A program made the translations under genes and the position numbers. This document shows, one piece after another, positions 6,507 through 13,436 of a DNA stretch of 34,937 bases. The notes beneath the pieces were generated by a model that saw only the letters and a program-made list of their open reading frames with translations, ran no database searches and was not told where the DNA came from. Position 1 is the stretch's first letter. Each line of letters begins with the position of its first letter. The stretch is from Acidifodinimicrobium sp049967035. Its GTDB lineage: Archaea; Nanobdellota; Nanobdellia; Parvarchaeales; Parvarchaeaceae. The DNA is taken from assembly GCA_049967035.1 (NCBI GenBank), contig JBMFTM010000002.1, positions 1 to 34,937 on the forward strand, given 5' to 3'.

Positions 6507-7385
6507 ATGTTCTCTGCTATCTATTGGATCGTTATAACGCTTGCTACGGCTTCTTTCGCACTGATAAGTATTGTTTCAAAGGCGGCTTTGAGTAGAAAAG
6601 GGAAAAGGATATCATATAAATCCTTTCTACCAGTTTACCTTGCATTCTCATCTATATTTTCAGTTGCAACTACATTGTCAATAACCCGGAGCCTATACAT
6701 AGGCTATGACATGACTCTTTATGCAGCTTTAGTCGGCTTCATATACTGCTTGGCAGCTTACTTCTTCTTTTTCAGCATAGAGCACGAGAAGGCAGCATTG
6801 GTTGGAACCGTGAACGGCTCCCAGTTTATATTGCTCTCATTTTTGTCTGCACTCCTGTTTTTGCACTCCGTAATCATTGTGGATTCTGTTGCATCAATAG
6901 TGATGTTTGCTGGCATAGTTCTTCTTTCGATCAGCAATGTAAAAGGGATGAAGGTCTCCAAGTATGTATTTTTTGCGCTTGTAGCAAACATATTATGGGT
7001 CATAATGTGGCTCATCTTCTATTCCACAATCCCACCAGGTCTATCTCCGCTGGTATACTATTCGTGGCTTTCTATATTCACCGCTTTTTTCTCGGTTTTG
7101 TTTTCAATCACCTTGAGGACAAGAGGAAGAGACGTTGTGCATTACTTTAGATCCAAGGACATAATAATACCGGTTGCTTTTGCGGGCTTCTTCAATGGCT
7201 TTGGCACAGTCCTTTTCTCCTTAGCGTATATCTTCAATTCAGCCTATTCACCGCTGATATCGGAGATAAGTCTGCCAGCCCTTGTAATCCTCTCATTCAT
7301 TTTCTTGAAGGAGCGCCTGAAGTTCACCCAAATAATCGGCGTTTTCACAGTTATATCTTCAATCCTTCTGCTCTTCTTCTTGTGA
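6507..7385 (+). CDS. DMT-superfamily (EamA-like) transporter
   Basis: The 292 residues are almost wholly hydrophobic, with about ten membrane spans in two five-span halves, the layout of EamA/DMT permeases (PF00892). The second half ends with the typical SPLISEISLPALVILSFIFLKERLKFTQIIG block: conserved Pro, then the LKERL loop before the final helix. Substrates in this superfamily range over amino acids, nucleotide sugars and other small metabolites, and nothing here narrows it. The gene has no TATA at the leaderless distance; together with the 29-nt spacing this suggests co-transcription with the 62-residue orphan. Confidence 0.85.
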   Translation: MFSAIYWIVITLATASFALISIVSKAALSRKGKRISYKSFLPVYLAFSSIFSVATTLSITRSLYIGYDMTLYAALVGFIYCLAAYFFFFSIEHEKAALVGTVNGSQFILLSFLSALLFLHSVIIVDSVASIVMFAGIVLLSISNVKGMKVSKYVFFALVANILWVIMWLIFYSTIPPGLSPLVYYSWLSIFTAFFSVLFSITLRTRGRDVVHYFRSKDIIIPVAFAGFFNGFGTVLFSLAYIFNSAYSPLISEISLPALVILSFIFLKERLKFTQIIGVFTVISSILLLFFL

Positions 7386-7466
7386 GTTTGAGGGGATCAA
7401 CGAGCACATTGCTGCTTTATCACCCTAATATATGCGAAGATATTATATCGCTAATAAAATTGTTAA

Positions 7467-7480
7467 CTATAAACTATTTA
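7467..7480 (+). promoter_or_regulatory. Promoter of the SRP RNA gene
   Basis: An ACTATAAACTATTT element lies 26-30 nt before the first base-paired nucleotide of the SRP RNA, as expected for an archaeal TATA box. The rest of 7386-7505 is A/T-rich spacer with no coding potential that I can see. Confidence 0.5.
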
Positions 7481-7505
7481 TCCGAAGTTGAATAAGTTAA
7501 CTATT

Positions 7506-7773
7506 GGTAGGCTAACCGGGGAATCAGTCCCTCCTTGTGAGCGCAAATGGACTTCAGGCGCGGGTAAAAGCTCTGCCTAGGGTTAATGACCCCATACAAG
7601 ATGGTAAAGCTATCTGCGAAGTGCGGTCCTATAGGGGGCATTCGCTCAAAAACCCAGCCAGGCCCGGAAGGGAGCAACTGTAATTGAGTGGGTGCAAGCT
7701 TATAGACAAATCGCATGGAGAAAATGTTGCCACCCTCTATATGGGTAGTTAATTCAAAGCAGAGCAGCCTACC
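7506..7773 (+). ncRNA. ffs: Signal recognition particle 7S RNA
   Basis: The SRP54-binding helix 8 signature is explicit: GCCAGGCCCGGAAGGGAGCA at 7657-7676, with the symmetric and asymmetric loops and a GGAA tetraloop. The ends GGTAGGCT (7506-7513) and AGCCTACC (7766-7773) pair as the 8-bp helix 1 that closes archaeal SRP RNAs. The long arm that would form helices 5-8 lies between. At about 268 nt it is somewhat shorter than the roughly 300-nt archaeal norm; the exact ends need mapping. It scaffolds SRP19 and SRP54 and targets nascent membrane proteins to SecY, which is encoded about 8 kb downstream. Apparent minus-strand reading frames across it are artefacts. Confidence 0.95.
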
Positions 7774-7838
7774 TTCTCTATGAGCCAAAGAAGATAGCAA
7801 ATAAGTTAAAATAGATTGAGCACTCTAATCTTTTGTGA

Positions 7839-7921
7839 GTCGGGATACTCAAGTGGTTACGAGGCACGCCTGCTAAGCGTGTTGGCGAAAGCCTGCGTGG
7901 GTTCGAATCCCACTCCCGACG
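7839..7921 (+). tRNA. tRNA-Ser (GCT)
   Basis: Class II tRNA. The acceptor GTCGGGA (7839-7845) pairs with TCCCGAC (7914-7920), with discriminator G7921, an identity element for archaeal SerRS. The D stem is CTC/GAG (7848-7850/7861-7863). The anticodon stem CACGC/GCGTG (7865-7869/7877-7881) surrounds the loop CTGCTAA with anticodon GCT at 7872-7874. The long variable arm has a GGC/GCC stem with a GAAA loop (7884-7893), and the T stem is GTGGG/CCCAC around TTCGAAT. There is no intron and no encoded CCA. It reads AGC and AGT serine codons. AGTTAAAATAG at 7804-7814 is a likely promoter. Confidence 0.97.
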
Positions 7922-7933
7922 TTTTGGCGAAAA

Positions 7934-7943
7934 AGTATATAAA
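7934..7943 (+). promoter_or_regulatory. TATA box of the uL16 gene
   Basis: AGTATATAAA lies 38-47 nt before the ATG at 7981, beginning 13 nt after the tRNA-Ser gene. It implies a leader of about 15 nt, and that leader contains TGAGGAG (7971-7977), a good Shine-Dalgarno match. This is one of the few clearly leadered genes in the window. Confidence 0.6.
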
Positions 7944-7980
7944 CCTGAATTGTCAATAGGGATATAATTTTGAGGAGAAT

Positions 7981-8496
7981 ATGTCCAAACTAAGACCTGG
8001 AAGAGCTTACAAAACATTGAAGCTGCCTTACACTCGCAAGTCTAAGTTTAAGGAGAAGAATTATACTAAGTTCGCGTTGCACACAAAGATAACGCAGTTT
8101 CACTCCGGGAATATACACAATTCATTCAGCAGGAGAGTGGAGATAATCTCTAAGTCCAGTCTTCAGGTTAGAGACAATGCGCTTGAGGCCGCAAGGATAG
8201 TCGCCAACAAATATCTTACTGATACGATAGGCGAAGAAAATTTTCACATACAGCTCATAAGCATACCTCACCATATACTAAGAGAGCATAAACTTGCCAC
8301 AGGCGCAGGCGCAGATAGGTTCTCGGCAGGCATGCAGAAATCATTTGGGAAGCCGATAGGCTTAGCGAGTCAGGTCTCTGCAGGGGACAGAATATTTGAG
8401 ATATATGTGAATGATGACCATATCAACGAAGCCAAAGAGGCCGCAGACAAGATAAGGAAGAAGCTAGGGTTTAAGACGCTCGCTTTGGTTATCTGA
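7981..8496 (+). CDS. rpl10e: Large-subunit ribosomal protein uL16 (L10e)
   Basis: The 171-residue protein matches archaeal L10e/uL16. It opens with LRPGRAYKTLKLPYTRKSK, has the conserved ARIVANKYL segment near 75-83, and the HILREHKLATGAGADRFSAGMQKSFGKP loop (about 100-127) that reaches toward the peptidyl-transferase centre and the elbow of A-site tRNA. Length is normal. It stands alone, separated from the main ribosomal block by two minus-strand genes. Its 3' end overlaps the convergent cobalamin adenosyltransferase gene by 8 nt. Confidence 0.97.
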   Translation: MSKLRPGRAYKTLKLPYTRKSKFKEKNYTKFALHTKITQFHSGNIHNSFSRRVEIISKSSLQVRDNALEAARIVANKYLTDTIGEENFHIQLISIPHHILREHKLATGAGADRFSAGMQKSFGKPIGLASQVSAGDRIFEIYVNDDHINEAKEAADKIRKKLGFKTLALVI

Positions 8497-9016
8497 TCCT
8501 TAAAGTTTTGTCCTTGAAGCCGTTTCTCTCGTTTTCATACCTATAAAGTACATAGAGCAAAGAAGACAGTCTGTTCATGTAGCTTAAAATTTCTCCGTAT
8601 TTGGTGACCTTTACAATCGATCTCTCCGCCTTCCTTGCTAAAGTCCTGCAAATGTTGATCAAGATAGCCGCTTCCGTCCCAAATGGATAAACAAAGCTTT
8701 TGATAGGCTTTATCTTCTTAGCGTAAAGATCTATCAACCTTTCAAGGTCTTTCGTTTTTCTCTCTGAGAATACGTTGCCTTCAAAGCCCGCGATTACAGC
8801 GTTCAGCAGGTACAGGTCATACACTATTTGTTCAATGATAGCTCTGATCTCCTTATCCTTTGTTTTTCCCCAAGCGTAGCCGAGGAAAGCTTGCAATTCA
8901 TCTATATCCCCCACAGCCTGGATTAAGTCCGAATCTTTGCTGACCTTGTTTTTTAAAGTGTATGAGTATCCGTTGTCTCCCCTGCCTGTGTAATACGACA
9001 CTCCCTTACTGCTCAT
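8489..9016 (-). CDS. ATP:cob(I)alamin adenosyltransferase, PduO type
   Basis: The protein fits PF01923: YYTGRGDNGYS (the ATP-binding YTRTGDxG motif in slightly altered form), VGDIDELQAFLGYA, a YPFGTEAAILINICRTLARKAERSI helix that holds the substrate, and SYMNRLSSLLYVLYRYEN at the end. The enzyme transfers adenosyl from ATP to reduced corrinoid. No cobalamin synthesis or B12-dependent gene is visible nearby, so a salvage role is inferred. ATG 9016 is preferred because it leaves only an 11-nt overlap with the upstream gene and places YTGRGD at the usual distance; an in-frame ATG at 9031 would extend it by five residues. Confidence 0.85.
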   Translation of the reverse strand: MSSKGVSYYTGRGDNGYSYTLKNKVSKDSDLIQAVGDIDELQAFLGYAWGKTKDKEIRAIIEQIVYDLYLLNAVIAGFEGNVFSERKTKDLERLIDLYAKKIKPIKSFVYPFGTEAAILINICRTLARKAERSIVKVTKYGEILSYMNRLSSLLYVLYRYENERNGFKDKTLRIR

Positions 9017-9362
9017 GCTCCTCGCTTTCATCGCCCTCTTTTTCCGGGTTTGATAATAGATAATATTTCGATTTTCTTCTTATCCCATCTATGTATACCC
9101 TGAAGAGATCATAAGATAGATGGTAGTAGACCTCCTTTCCATTTCTCTCTGATACTAGTATCTTGTCAAACATCGGCGATATTATAGTGTAGAAGTGCTT
9201 TTTTCCAGCCGAAGAATTTAAGTCAGTCCCGAGGAGATTGGCCAATTCGTCTCTCTTAACAGACCCTTTCTCCCGCAGATAGTCTATCACCTTTCTTGCC
9301 TCCGGATAAAGCCGCACAGATTTTGGGTGCGTCCCGTATACCAGTCGCAATAGATCATCCAT
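9006..9362 (-). CDS. Winged-helix-like hypothetical protein
   Basis: The 118 residues resemble a winged helix-turn-helix: EARKVIDYLREKGSVKRDELANLLGTD (about 21-47) as helices 1-3, then a basic turn and a beta wing KILVSERNGKEVYYHLSYD (about 67-85). It ends in an acidic tail. I cannot name a family. The ATTTAAAT box at 9385-9392 lies 26.5 nt upstream of its ATG, so it leads a two-gene transcript with the cobalamin adenosyltransferase, whose start it overlaps. DNA binding and control of that operon or of something else are inferences. Confidence 0.7.
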   Translation of the reverse strand: MDDLLRLVYGTHPKSVRLYPEARKVIDYLREKGSVKRDELANLLGTDLNSSAGKKHFYTIISPMFDKILVSERNGKEVYYHLSYDLFRVYIDGIRRKSKYYLLSNPEKEGDESEEHEQ

Positions 9363-9384
9363 ATCATTACTAATGACTTCATAG

Positions 9385-9392
9385 ATTTAAAT
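9385..9392 (-). promoter_or_regulatory. TATA box for the winged-helix gene
   Basis: ATTTAAAT centred at 9388.5 is 26.5 nt from the minus-strand ATG at 9362. The divergent ribosomal block has its own element (TATTTTAAT, 9418-9425), also centred 26.5 nt from its start at 9448. Confidence 0.5.
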
Positions 9393-9447
9393 GTAAAATC
9401 ATAAGAATTTTAAAAGTATTTTAATTAGAACTTTCTCTCTAAGTCTA

Positions 9448-9660
9448 ATGTTAATCGGAAAAAATGTATATATAGAGGATTTGAATATTAATGGGAAAGT
9501 AGTAGATGAAACTAAGAATACTCTCCTGTTGGAGACGGAAAAAGGGAGGAAGAGGGTTATAAAAGCAGGTAGGAAAATCATTATATACTTAAATGGTAAA
9601 GAGATTAGAATCCGAGGTGATGAATTAAACTTTAGGCCGTGGGAATATGCGATACGATGA
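9448..9660 (+). CDS. rnp1: RNase P protein component 1 (Rpp29/Pop4)
   Basis: This is the 70-residue Sm-like barrel of archaeal Rpp29 (PF01868): LIGKNVYIEDLNINGKVVDETKNTL at the N-terminus, then a basic strand pair RKRVIKAGRKIIIYL and the closing IRIRGDELNFRPWEY. It binds Rpp21 and the specificity domain of RNase P RNA. The protein is at the short end of the family. It keeps its classical position just upstream of uS17, but here it starts the block: uL29, uS3 and the rest of the S10 cluster are not upstream. Its TATA element lies 26.5 nt before the ATG, implying a leaderless mRNA. It overlaps the uS17 gene by 14 nt. Confidence 0.92.
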   Translation: MLIGKNVYIEDLNINGKVVDETKNTLLLETEKGRKRVIKAGRKIIIYLNGKEIRIRGDELNFRPWEYAIR

Positions 9661-9958
9661 CCTGGTTAAACCAGATGTAGAATGTAGGGACAAGAACTGC
9701 CCATATCATGGCACCCTGAAGGTGCATGGAAGCAGGTTTGAAGGCGTGGTAGTCTCGGCCAAATCAAAGAGGACAGCAGTCGTCCAGTGGATCAACTTTG
9801 AAAGACTGAAGAAATATGATGTTTACAGGGAGAAGAAGACGAGGGTGCTTGCGCACAACCCAGACTGCATATCGGCTAAGGTAAACGATAGAGTGGTCAT
9901 ATATGAGACCAGGCCGCTCAGCAGGTGGAAAAAATTCGTGATAGTGAGGAGATTATAA
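9647..9958 (+). CDS. rps17: Small-subunit ribosomal protein uS17
   Basis: The 103-residue sequence is an archaeal uS17: the CPYHGTLKVHGSRFEGVVVSAK segment typical of archaea and eukaryotes (the CPYHG element precedes the OB-fold), a Lys/Arg-rich strand ending in TRVLAHNPDC, and VNDRVVIYETRPLSRWKKFVIV, the universal uS17 signature. It binds 16S rRNA early in assembly. The start lies inside the end of rnp1, so translation is likely coupled; one nucleotide separates it from uL14. Confidence 0.97.
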   Translation: MRYDDLVKPDVECRDKNCPYHGTLKVHGSRFEGVVVSAKSKRTAVVQWINFERLKKYDVYREKKTRVLAHNPDCISAKVNDRVVIYETRPLSRWKKFVIVRRL

Positions 9959-9959
9959 G

Positions 9960-10391
9960 ATGGGAACAGGAAGGAAGGGCGGAGGGTTGAAGCCGATGAA
10001 GGCTGCGATATCCAAGCCCATAAACGTCGGAAGCTACATATCAGTGGCTGACAACTCCGGGGCTAAGATAGCTAAGGTGATAAACGTCAGAGGGTATCAC
10101 GGAGTGAAAGGCAGGCAGCCCAGATGCGGCGTTGGTGACACCGTTTTCATAGTGGTTAAGAAGGGAAACCAAGATGTGATCCATAAGACTTTCCCAGCTG
10201 TCATAATAAGGCAGAAGAAGGTGTTCAGAAGGCTCAATGGTCTAAGGCTGTCATTCGAAGACAATGCATGCGTGCTTGTGAAGGAAACAGACAAGTATGA
10301 GCCTTTGGGCACAACGATAAAGGGGCCTATACCAAGGGAGATATCAATAAGGTTTCCAAATGTAGCAAAGGTGGCTTTTAAGATCGTATGA
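9960..10391 (+). CDS. rpl14: Large-subunit ribosomal protein uL14
   Basis: The 143-residue protein has the uL14 hallmarks: VADNSGAKIAKVINVRGYHG near residues 29-48, a KGRQPRCGVGDTVFIVVKKG segment, VIIRQKKVFRR, and FEDNACVLVKETDKYEPLGTTIKGPIPREI in the C-terminal half. It sits at the inter-subunit face near the initiation-factor 6 site. Its N-terminal MGTGRKGGGLKPMKAAISKPI extension is of archaeal type. The stop and the next start share ATGA. Confidence 0.97.
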   Translation: MGTGRKGGGLKPMKAAISKPINVGSYISVADNSGAKIAKVINVRGYHGVKGRQPRCGVGDTVFIVVKKGNQDVIHKTFPAVIIRQKKVFRRLNGLRLSFEDNACVLVKETDKYEPLGTTIKGPIPREISIRFPNVAKVAFKIV

Positions 10392-10777
10392 AAGAGTTCA
10401 GTAAGCATTGGAAAGGGAGCAAATCGCCTCGTAAGCAGAGGAAGTATAGAGCCAATGCTCCGCTTCATTTAAAGCATAAGATGCTCTCCGCACATCTGTC
10501 AAAAGAGCTGAGGCAGCAGTACCGCACAAGATCCTTTCCGATCAGGAAAGGCGACACCGTGGTAATCATGAGGGGCAAATTCAAGGGTTCAGAGGGGAAG
10601 ATAGAGAAAGTCTATACTAAGCAGTTAAGAGTCACTGTTGATAGCGCAAAGATAACGAGCAAGAAAGGTACAAAGATACCCATAAAGATCAGGCCTTCGG
10701 CCCTATTAATAAAGGAGCTGAGCATGTCTGATAAGCTTAGGGAGAAGGGCATACAGAAATATGGTAAAGCACGGTGA
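10388..10777 (+). CDS. rpl24: Large-subunit ribosomal protein uL24
   Basis: The 129-residue protein shows the archaeal/eukaryotic L26-like arrangement: HLKHKMLSAHLSKELRQQYRTRSFPIRKGDTVVIMRGKFKG, then the KOW motif around GDTVVIMRGKFKGSEGKIEKV. It contacts 23S rRNA near the exit tunnel. The gene begins four bases before the uL14 stop and overlaps eS4 by 17 nt, so it is embedded in a translationally coupled chain. Confidence 0.97.
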   Translation: MKEFSKHWKGSKSPRKQRKYRANAPLHLKHKMLSAHLSKELRQQYRTRSFPIRKGDTVVIMRGKFKGSEGKIEKVYTKQLRVTVDSAKITSKKGTKIPIKIRPSALLIKELSMSDKLREKGIQKYGKAR

Positions 10778-11423
10778 GTCGAAGCATGTGAAGAGAAGCG
10801 CTGTGACGAGCAGAGTGGTCATACCGAGGAAGAAATACAAGTATTACTTCAGGCCGATTCCAAGTTCGCACAAGAAGCAGTATTCAATAGCGCTGGCGGG
10901 ATTTTTGAGAGACATCATGAAAATAGCAAGCAACGCAAGGGAAGCGAATTTCCTCATAAAGCAGGGCTATGTAAAGGTAGATGGGAAGACCATAAAGGAC
11001 AGGAAGAGAGAGATAGGTTTCGGCGATTTAATCTCGGTAAACGGCAAAAGCTTCAAAGTTTGGCTTGATGAAAGGGGCAAGCTTGTCTCCGTCCCAGATG
11101 ACGAAGGCGTAGGGAAAAAGAAACTCAAGGTGATATCAAAGCACTACGACAAAGGCGGTGTCCAGATCTTATCATTAAGCGATGGCTCCAACGTGAAGAT
11201 GGGCGAGAAAAATGTCAGCGTGAACGACTCTATAATCATAGATTTAAATACAAAGAAGATAGAAAAAGTTCTGCCAATGGAGCAAGGGAAAGAGATAATA
11301 ATCTTCATGGGGAAGAACGCCGGGAAGGTCGGGAAGATAAGGGAGATAGCTGGCAGTGAAGTAGAGCTGGAAACGAAGGAAGGGAAGATAAAAGCGAACA
11401 TAGATTCGTGTATGGTGTTATGA
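10761..11423 (+). CDS. rps4e: Small-subunit ribosomal protein eS4
   Basis: The 220-residue protein carries the eS4 domains in order: a basic N-terminal region (KHVKRSAVTSRVVIPRKK), an S4-like RNA-binding fold (AREANFLIKQGYVKVDGKTIKDRKREIGFGDLI), a central domain, and a C-terminal KOW segment (GKEIIIFMGKNAGKVGKI). The N-terminus is less typical than the common GPRKHLKR form but alignable. It is found only in archaea and eukaryotes and binds the 5' domain of 16S rRNA. It overlaps uL24 by 17 nt. Confidence 0.95.
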   Translation: MVKHGESKHVKRSAVTSRVVIPRKKYKYYFRPIPSSHKKQYSIALAGFLRDIMKIASNAREANFLIKQGYVKVDGKTIKDRKREIGFGDLISVNGKSFKVWLDERGKLVSVPDDEGVGKKKLKVISKHYDKGGVQILSLSDGSNVKMGEKNVSVNDSIIIDLNTKKIEKVLPMEQGKEIIIFMGKNAGKVGKIREIAGSEVELETKEGKIKANIDSCMVL

Positions 11424-11935
11424 ACAAGGATAACAAGATGCGTAACATAAGGATTGAGAAGGTCACGCTAAACATAGGCGTAGGCAAAGCAGGCGATGAA
11501 TTGGAGAAGGTGCAGAATCTCCTGAGGAACATATCAGGCGCTAAGCCGTTCAAGACAAAATCCAAACGCAGGATACCGGAGTGGGGGATCAGGCCCGGAT
11601 TGGACATAGGCACCGCTGTAACGCTTAGAGGCAAGGCAGCGGAGGAGATCCTTGGCAGACTTCTTGAAGGCGTAGACAGGAAGTTAAGCAAGTCAAAGTT
11701 TGATAAGAGCGGAAATTTCTCCTTTGGTATACCGGAATATGTTCATATTCCTGGCGCCAAGTATGATTACACTGTCGGCATAGTTGGATTGTCGGCTGCT
11801 GTCACACTTTCAAGGCCGGGTTTCAGCATATCCAGGAAAAGAGTGAAAAGAAAGGTCGGCAGTAGCCACAGGATAACAAAGGAGGAAGCCATAGAGTTTA
11901 TATCTAAAAAGTATAATCTACAGGTGTCGGATTGA
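11420..11935 (+). CDS. rpl5: Large-subunit ribosomal protein uL5
   Basis: The product matches uL5: MRNIRIEKVTLNIGVGKAGD near the N-terminus, GAKPFKTKSKRRIPEWGIRPGLDIGTAVTLRG in the middle, then GNFSFGIPEYVHIPGAKYD. It binds 5S rRNA in the central protuberance. I place the start at ATG 11420, which gives an ATGA overlap with the eS4 stop like that of uL14/uL24. An in-frame ATG at 11408 adds four residues and would lengthen the overlap to 16 nt. Confidence 0.95.
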   Translation: MNKDNKMRNIRIEKVTLNIGVGKAGDELEKVQNLLRNISGAKPFKTKSKRRIPEWGIRPGLDIGTAVTLRGKAAEEILGRLLEGVDRKLSKSKFDKSGNFSFGIPEYVHIPGAKYDYTVGIVGLSAAVTLSRPGFSISRKRVKRKVGSSHRITKEEAIEFISKKYNLQVSD

Positions 11936-11936
11936 T

Positions 11937-12173
11937 ATGGAAAACGCATACGAGAGGATATTGAATTCATTGCAGAACAAGCCTGTCAAGCGGGCTAGAA
12001 TGATGAGGTTCAACAAGCCGAAGGAAAGGCCATACGGGCTGGGGAAGAACAGGTGCGTAAGGTGCAATCGGCATGAGGCTCACATAAAAATACACGGCTT
12101 AAACTACTGCAGGGAATGCTTCAAAGAGGTCAGCAAAGAGATGGGCTTCAAGAAGTACGGTAAGGAGGTTTGA
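11937..12173 (+). CDS. rps14: Small-subunit ribosomal protein uS14, zinc type
   Basis: The last 57 residues are a standard archaeal uS14 with a zinc site of two CxxC pairs (CVRC and CREC, about residues 40-43 and 58-61) and the family ending MGFKKYG. The frame opens 21 codons earlier, two nucleotides after the uL5 stop, and adds a charged helix-like leader before ARMMRF. ATG 12000 would give the usual length but leave a gap of 64 nt, out of character for this block, so I keep the long form with moderate confidence in the start. Confidence 0.93.
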   Translation: MENAYERILNSLQNKPVKRARMMRFNKPKERPYGLGKNRCVRCNRHEAHIKIHGLNYCRECFKEVSKEMGFKKYGKEV

Positions 12174-12179
12174 TCAAAT

Positions 12180-12566
12180 ATGACAGACCAAATTTCAAAC
12201 GCCTTGAATGTTATGTACACTTCGAAGGTATCTGCCAAGAAAGAGTGCATAATAACTCCGATGTCGAATTTCATCCTAAAGATATTAGATATAATGAAAG
12301 AGGGCGGGTATATAGACAAATACGAGGTCATAAACGATGCGAGGGGCGGGTTCATAAAAGTCACAATGAATGAGAACCTCAATAAGTGCAAATCTATCAG
12401 GCCAAGGCTTCCCGTGAAGGTGAACGAGATACAGAAATATGAGGAGAGGTTTCTCCCTGCGATAGGTTTTGGCATGCTCATACTCTCAACCAGCAAGGGA
12501 TTGATGACAAATGCAGAGGCCAGGAAGAATGGTATTGGAGGTAGTCTTATAGCTTATGTCTACTAA
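12180..12566 (+). CDS. rps8: Small-subunit ribosomal protein uS8
   Basis: The 128-residue protein has the archaeal uS8 pattern: DQISNALNVMYTSKVSAKKEC near the N-terminus, SNFILKILDIMKEGGYIDKYE, then RLPVKVNEIQKYEERFLPAIGFGMLILSTSKGLMTNAEAR with the uS8 signature STSKGLMT close to the C-terminus. It nucleates the 16S central domain. A second frame covering its first half is an out-of-frame shadow. It overlaps uL6 by 11 nt. Confidence 0.97.
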   Translation: MTDQISNALNVMYTSKVSAKKECIITPMSNFILKILDIMKEGGYIDKYEVINDARGGFIKVTMNENLNKCKSIRPRLPVKVNEIQKYEERFLPAIGFGMLILSTSKGLMTNAEARKNGIGGSLIAYVY

Positions 12567-13080
12567 ATTTTCCACGCAGCTTGACGGCGCGGATGTGAAG
12601 ATAGAAGGCGGAGAGATAATCGTTAGCGGCCCAAAGGGAGAGATGAGGGCGAAGATTGTCTACTCTTTTCTGTCTGTAAAGAAAGAAGGAGACACAATAT
12701 ATATAGAATGCAAGAAAGACACTGACTACCAGAAGGCAATAGCTGGGGCTTTAAATGCGCAGGTTCGGAACATGATAAAAGGGGTAAAGGATGGTTATGT
12801 GGCGGAGCTGGAGCTGGTTTATACACATTTCCCAGCCTCGATGAAGCTTGTCTCCAACAAGCTGGTGGTTGAGAACTTCGTCGGCGAGAGGAAAGCAAGA
12901 GAGATATCACTTCCGAACGATGTGAAAGCGAAAGTCCAGGGGACAAAGATAACCTTGGAGGGAATAGACAAATACAAGGTTGGACAGGTCGCAGGCACGA
13001 TAGAGAAAAAAGTTCAAATAAAAAACAAGGATAGAAGAGTATTCAAGGATGGGATATTCATAGTAAAGAAGCCGGAGTGA
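12556..13080 (+). CDS. rpl6: Large-subunit ribosomal protein uL6
   Basis: The 174-residue protein shows both repeats of uL6: the N-terminal VKIEGGEIIVSGPKGEMRAKI and the C-terminal VQGTKITLEGIDKYKVGQVAGTIEKK, with the linking MIKGVKDGYVAELELVYTHFPASMKLV typical of archaea. The KNKDRRVFKDGIFIVKKPE end is also archaeal. It binds near the sarcin-ricin loop. Confidence 0.96.
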   Translation: MSTKFSTQLDGADVKIEGGEIIVSGPKGEMRAKIVYSFLSVKKEGDTIYIECKKDTDYQKAIAGALNAQVRNMIKGVKDGYVAELELVYTHFPASMKLVSNKLVVENFVGERKAREISLPNDVKAKVQGTKITLEGIDKYKVGQVAGTIEKKVQIKNKDRRVFKDGIFIVKKPE

Positions 13081-13082
13081 AT

Positions 13083-13436
13083 ATGGAGTTTAAAAAGAGA
13101 GATTCAAGCAAGCTGAAAAGATTGGGCTTTTCATGGAGAAAGCCAAGAGGCAAGAAGAACAGAACAAGGCTGGGGCACAAGGGCCATGCGCCTATCCCCT
13201 CAAAGGGTTTTAAAGGTAACAGCTCGAGCAGGTTCAAGATAAGCGGTTTGCAGCCGGTCTTGGTGAGGTCTATGATGGACATAGCAGGCTTGGATAAAGA
13301 CAAGAACATTGCGATAATAGCCGGCTCAATTGGGGCGCTGAAGAGAAATAAGATATTGGATGAGTGTAAAACAAAAGGAATAAAGGTATTGAACTATGGT
13401 AAGCGGACTGAAGACACAGAGAAGATTAGCAAGTGA
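13083..13436 (+). CDS. rpl32e: Large-subunit ribosomal protein eL32
   Basis: The family core is visible: FKKRDSSKLKRLGFSWRKPRGKKNRTR, GHAPIPSKGFKG, then GLQPVLVRSMMDIAGLDKDKNIAIIAGSIGALKRNKILDECKTKGIKVLNY. ATG 13083 is preferred; an in-frame GTG at 13077 overlaps the uL6 stop and would add two residues. The last 13 codons, after the family signature, overlap the start of eL19 in another frame. Confidence 0.94.
   Translation: MEFKKRDSSKLKRLGFSWRKPRGKKNRTRLGHKGHAPIPSKGFKGNSSSRFKISGLQPVLVRSMMDIAGLDKDKNIAIIAGSIGALKRNKILDECKTKGIKVLNYGKRTEDTEKISK

Noticed and set aside
7501..8017. Two minus-strand reading frames of 99 and 79 codons
   Set aside because: They lie across the SRP RNA, the tRNA-Ser gene and the uL16 promoter, whose RNA structures explain the sequence.
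12170..12373. Short plus-strand frame over the start of uS8
   Set aside because: It is the uS8 sequence read in another frame; only the 12180 frame matches a known protein.
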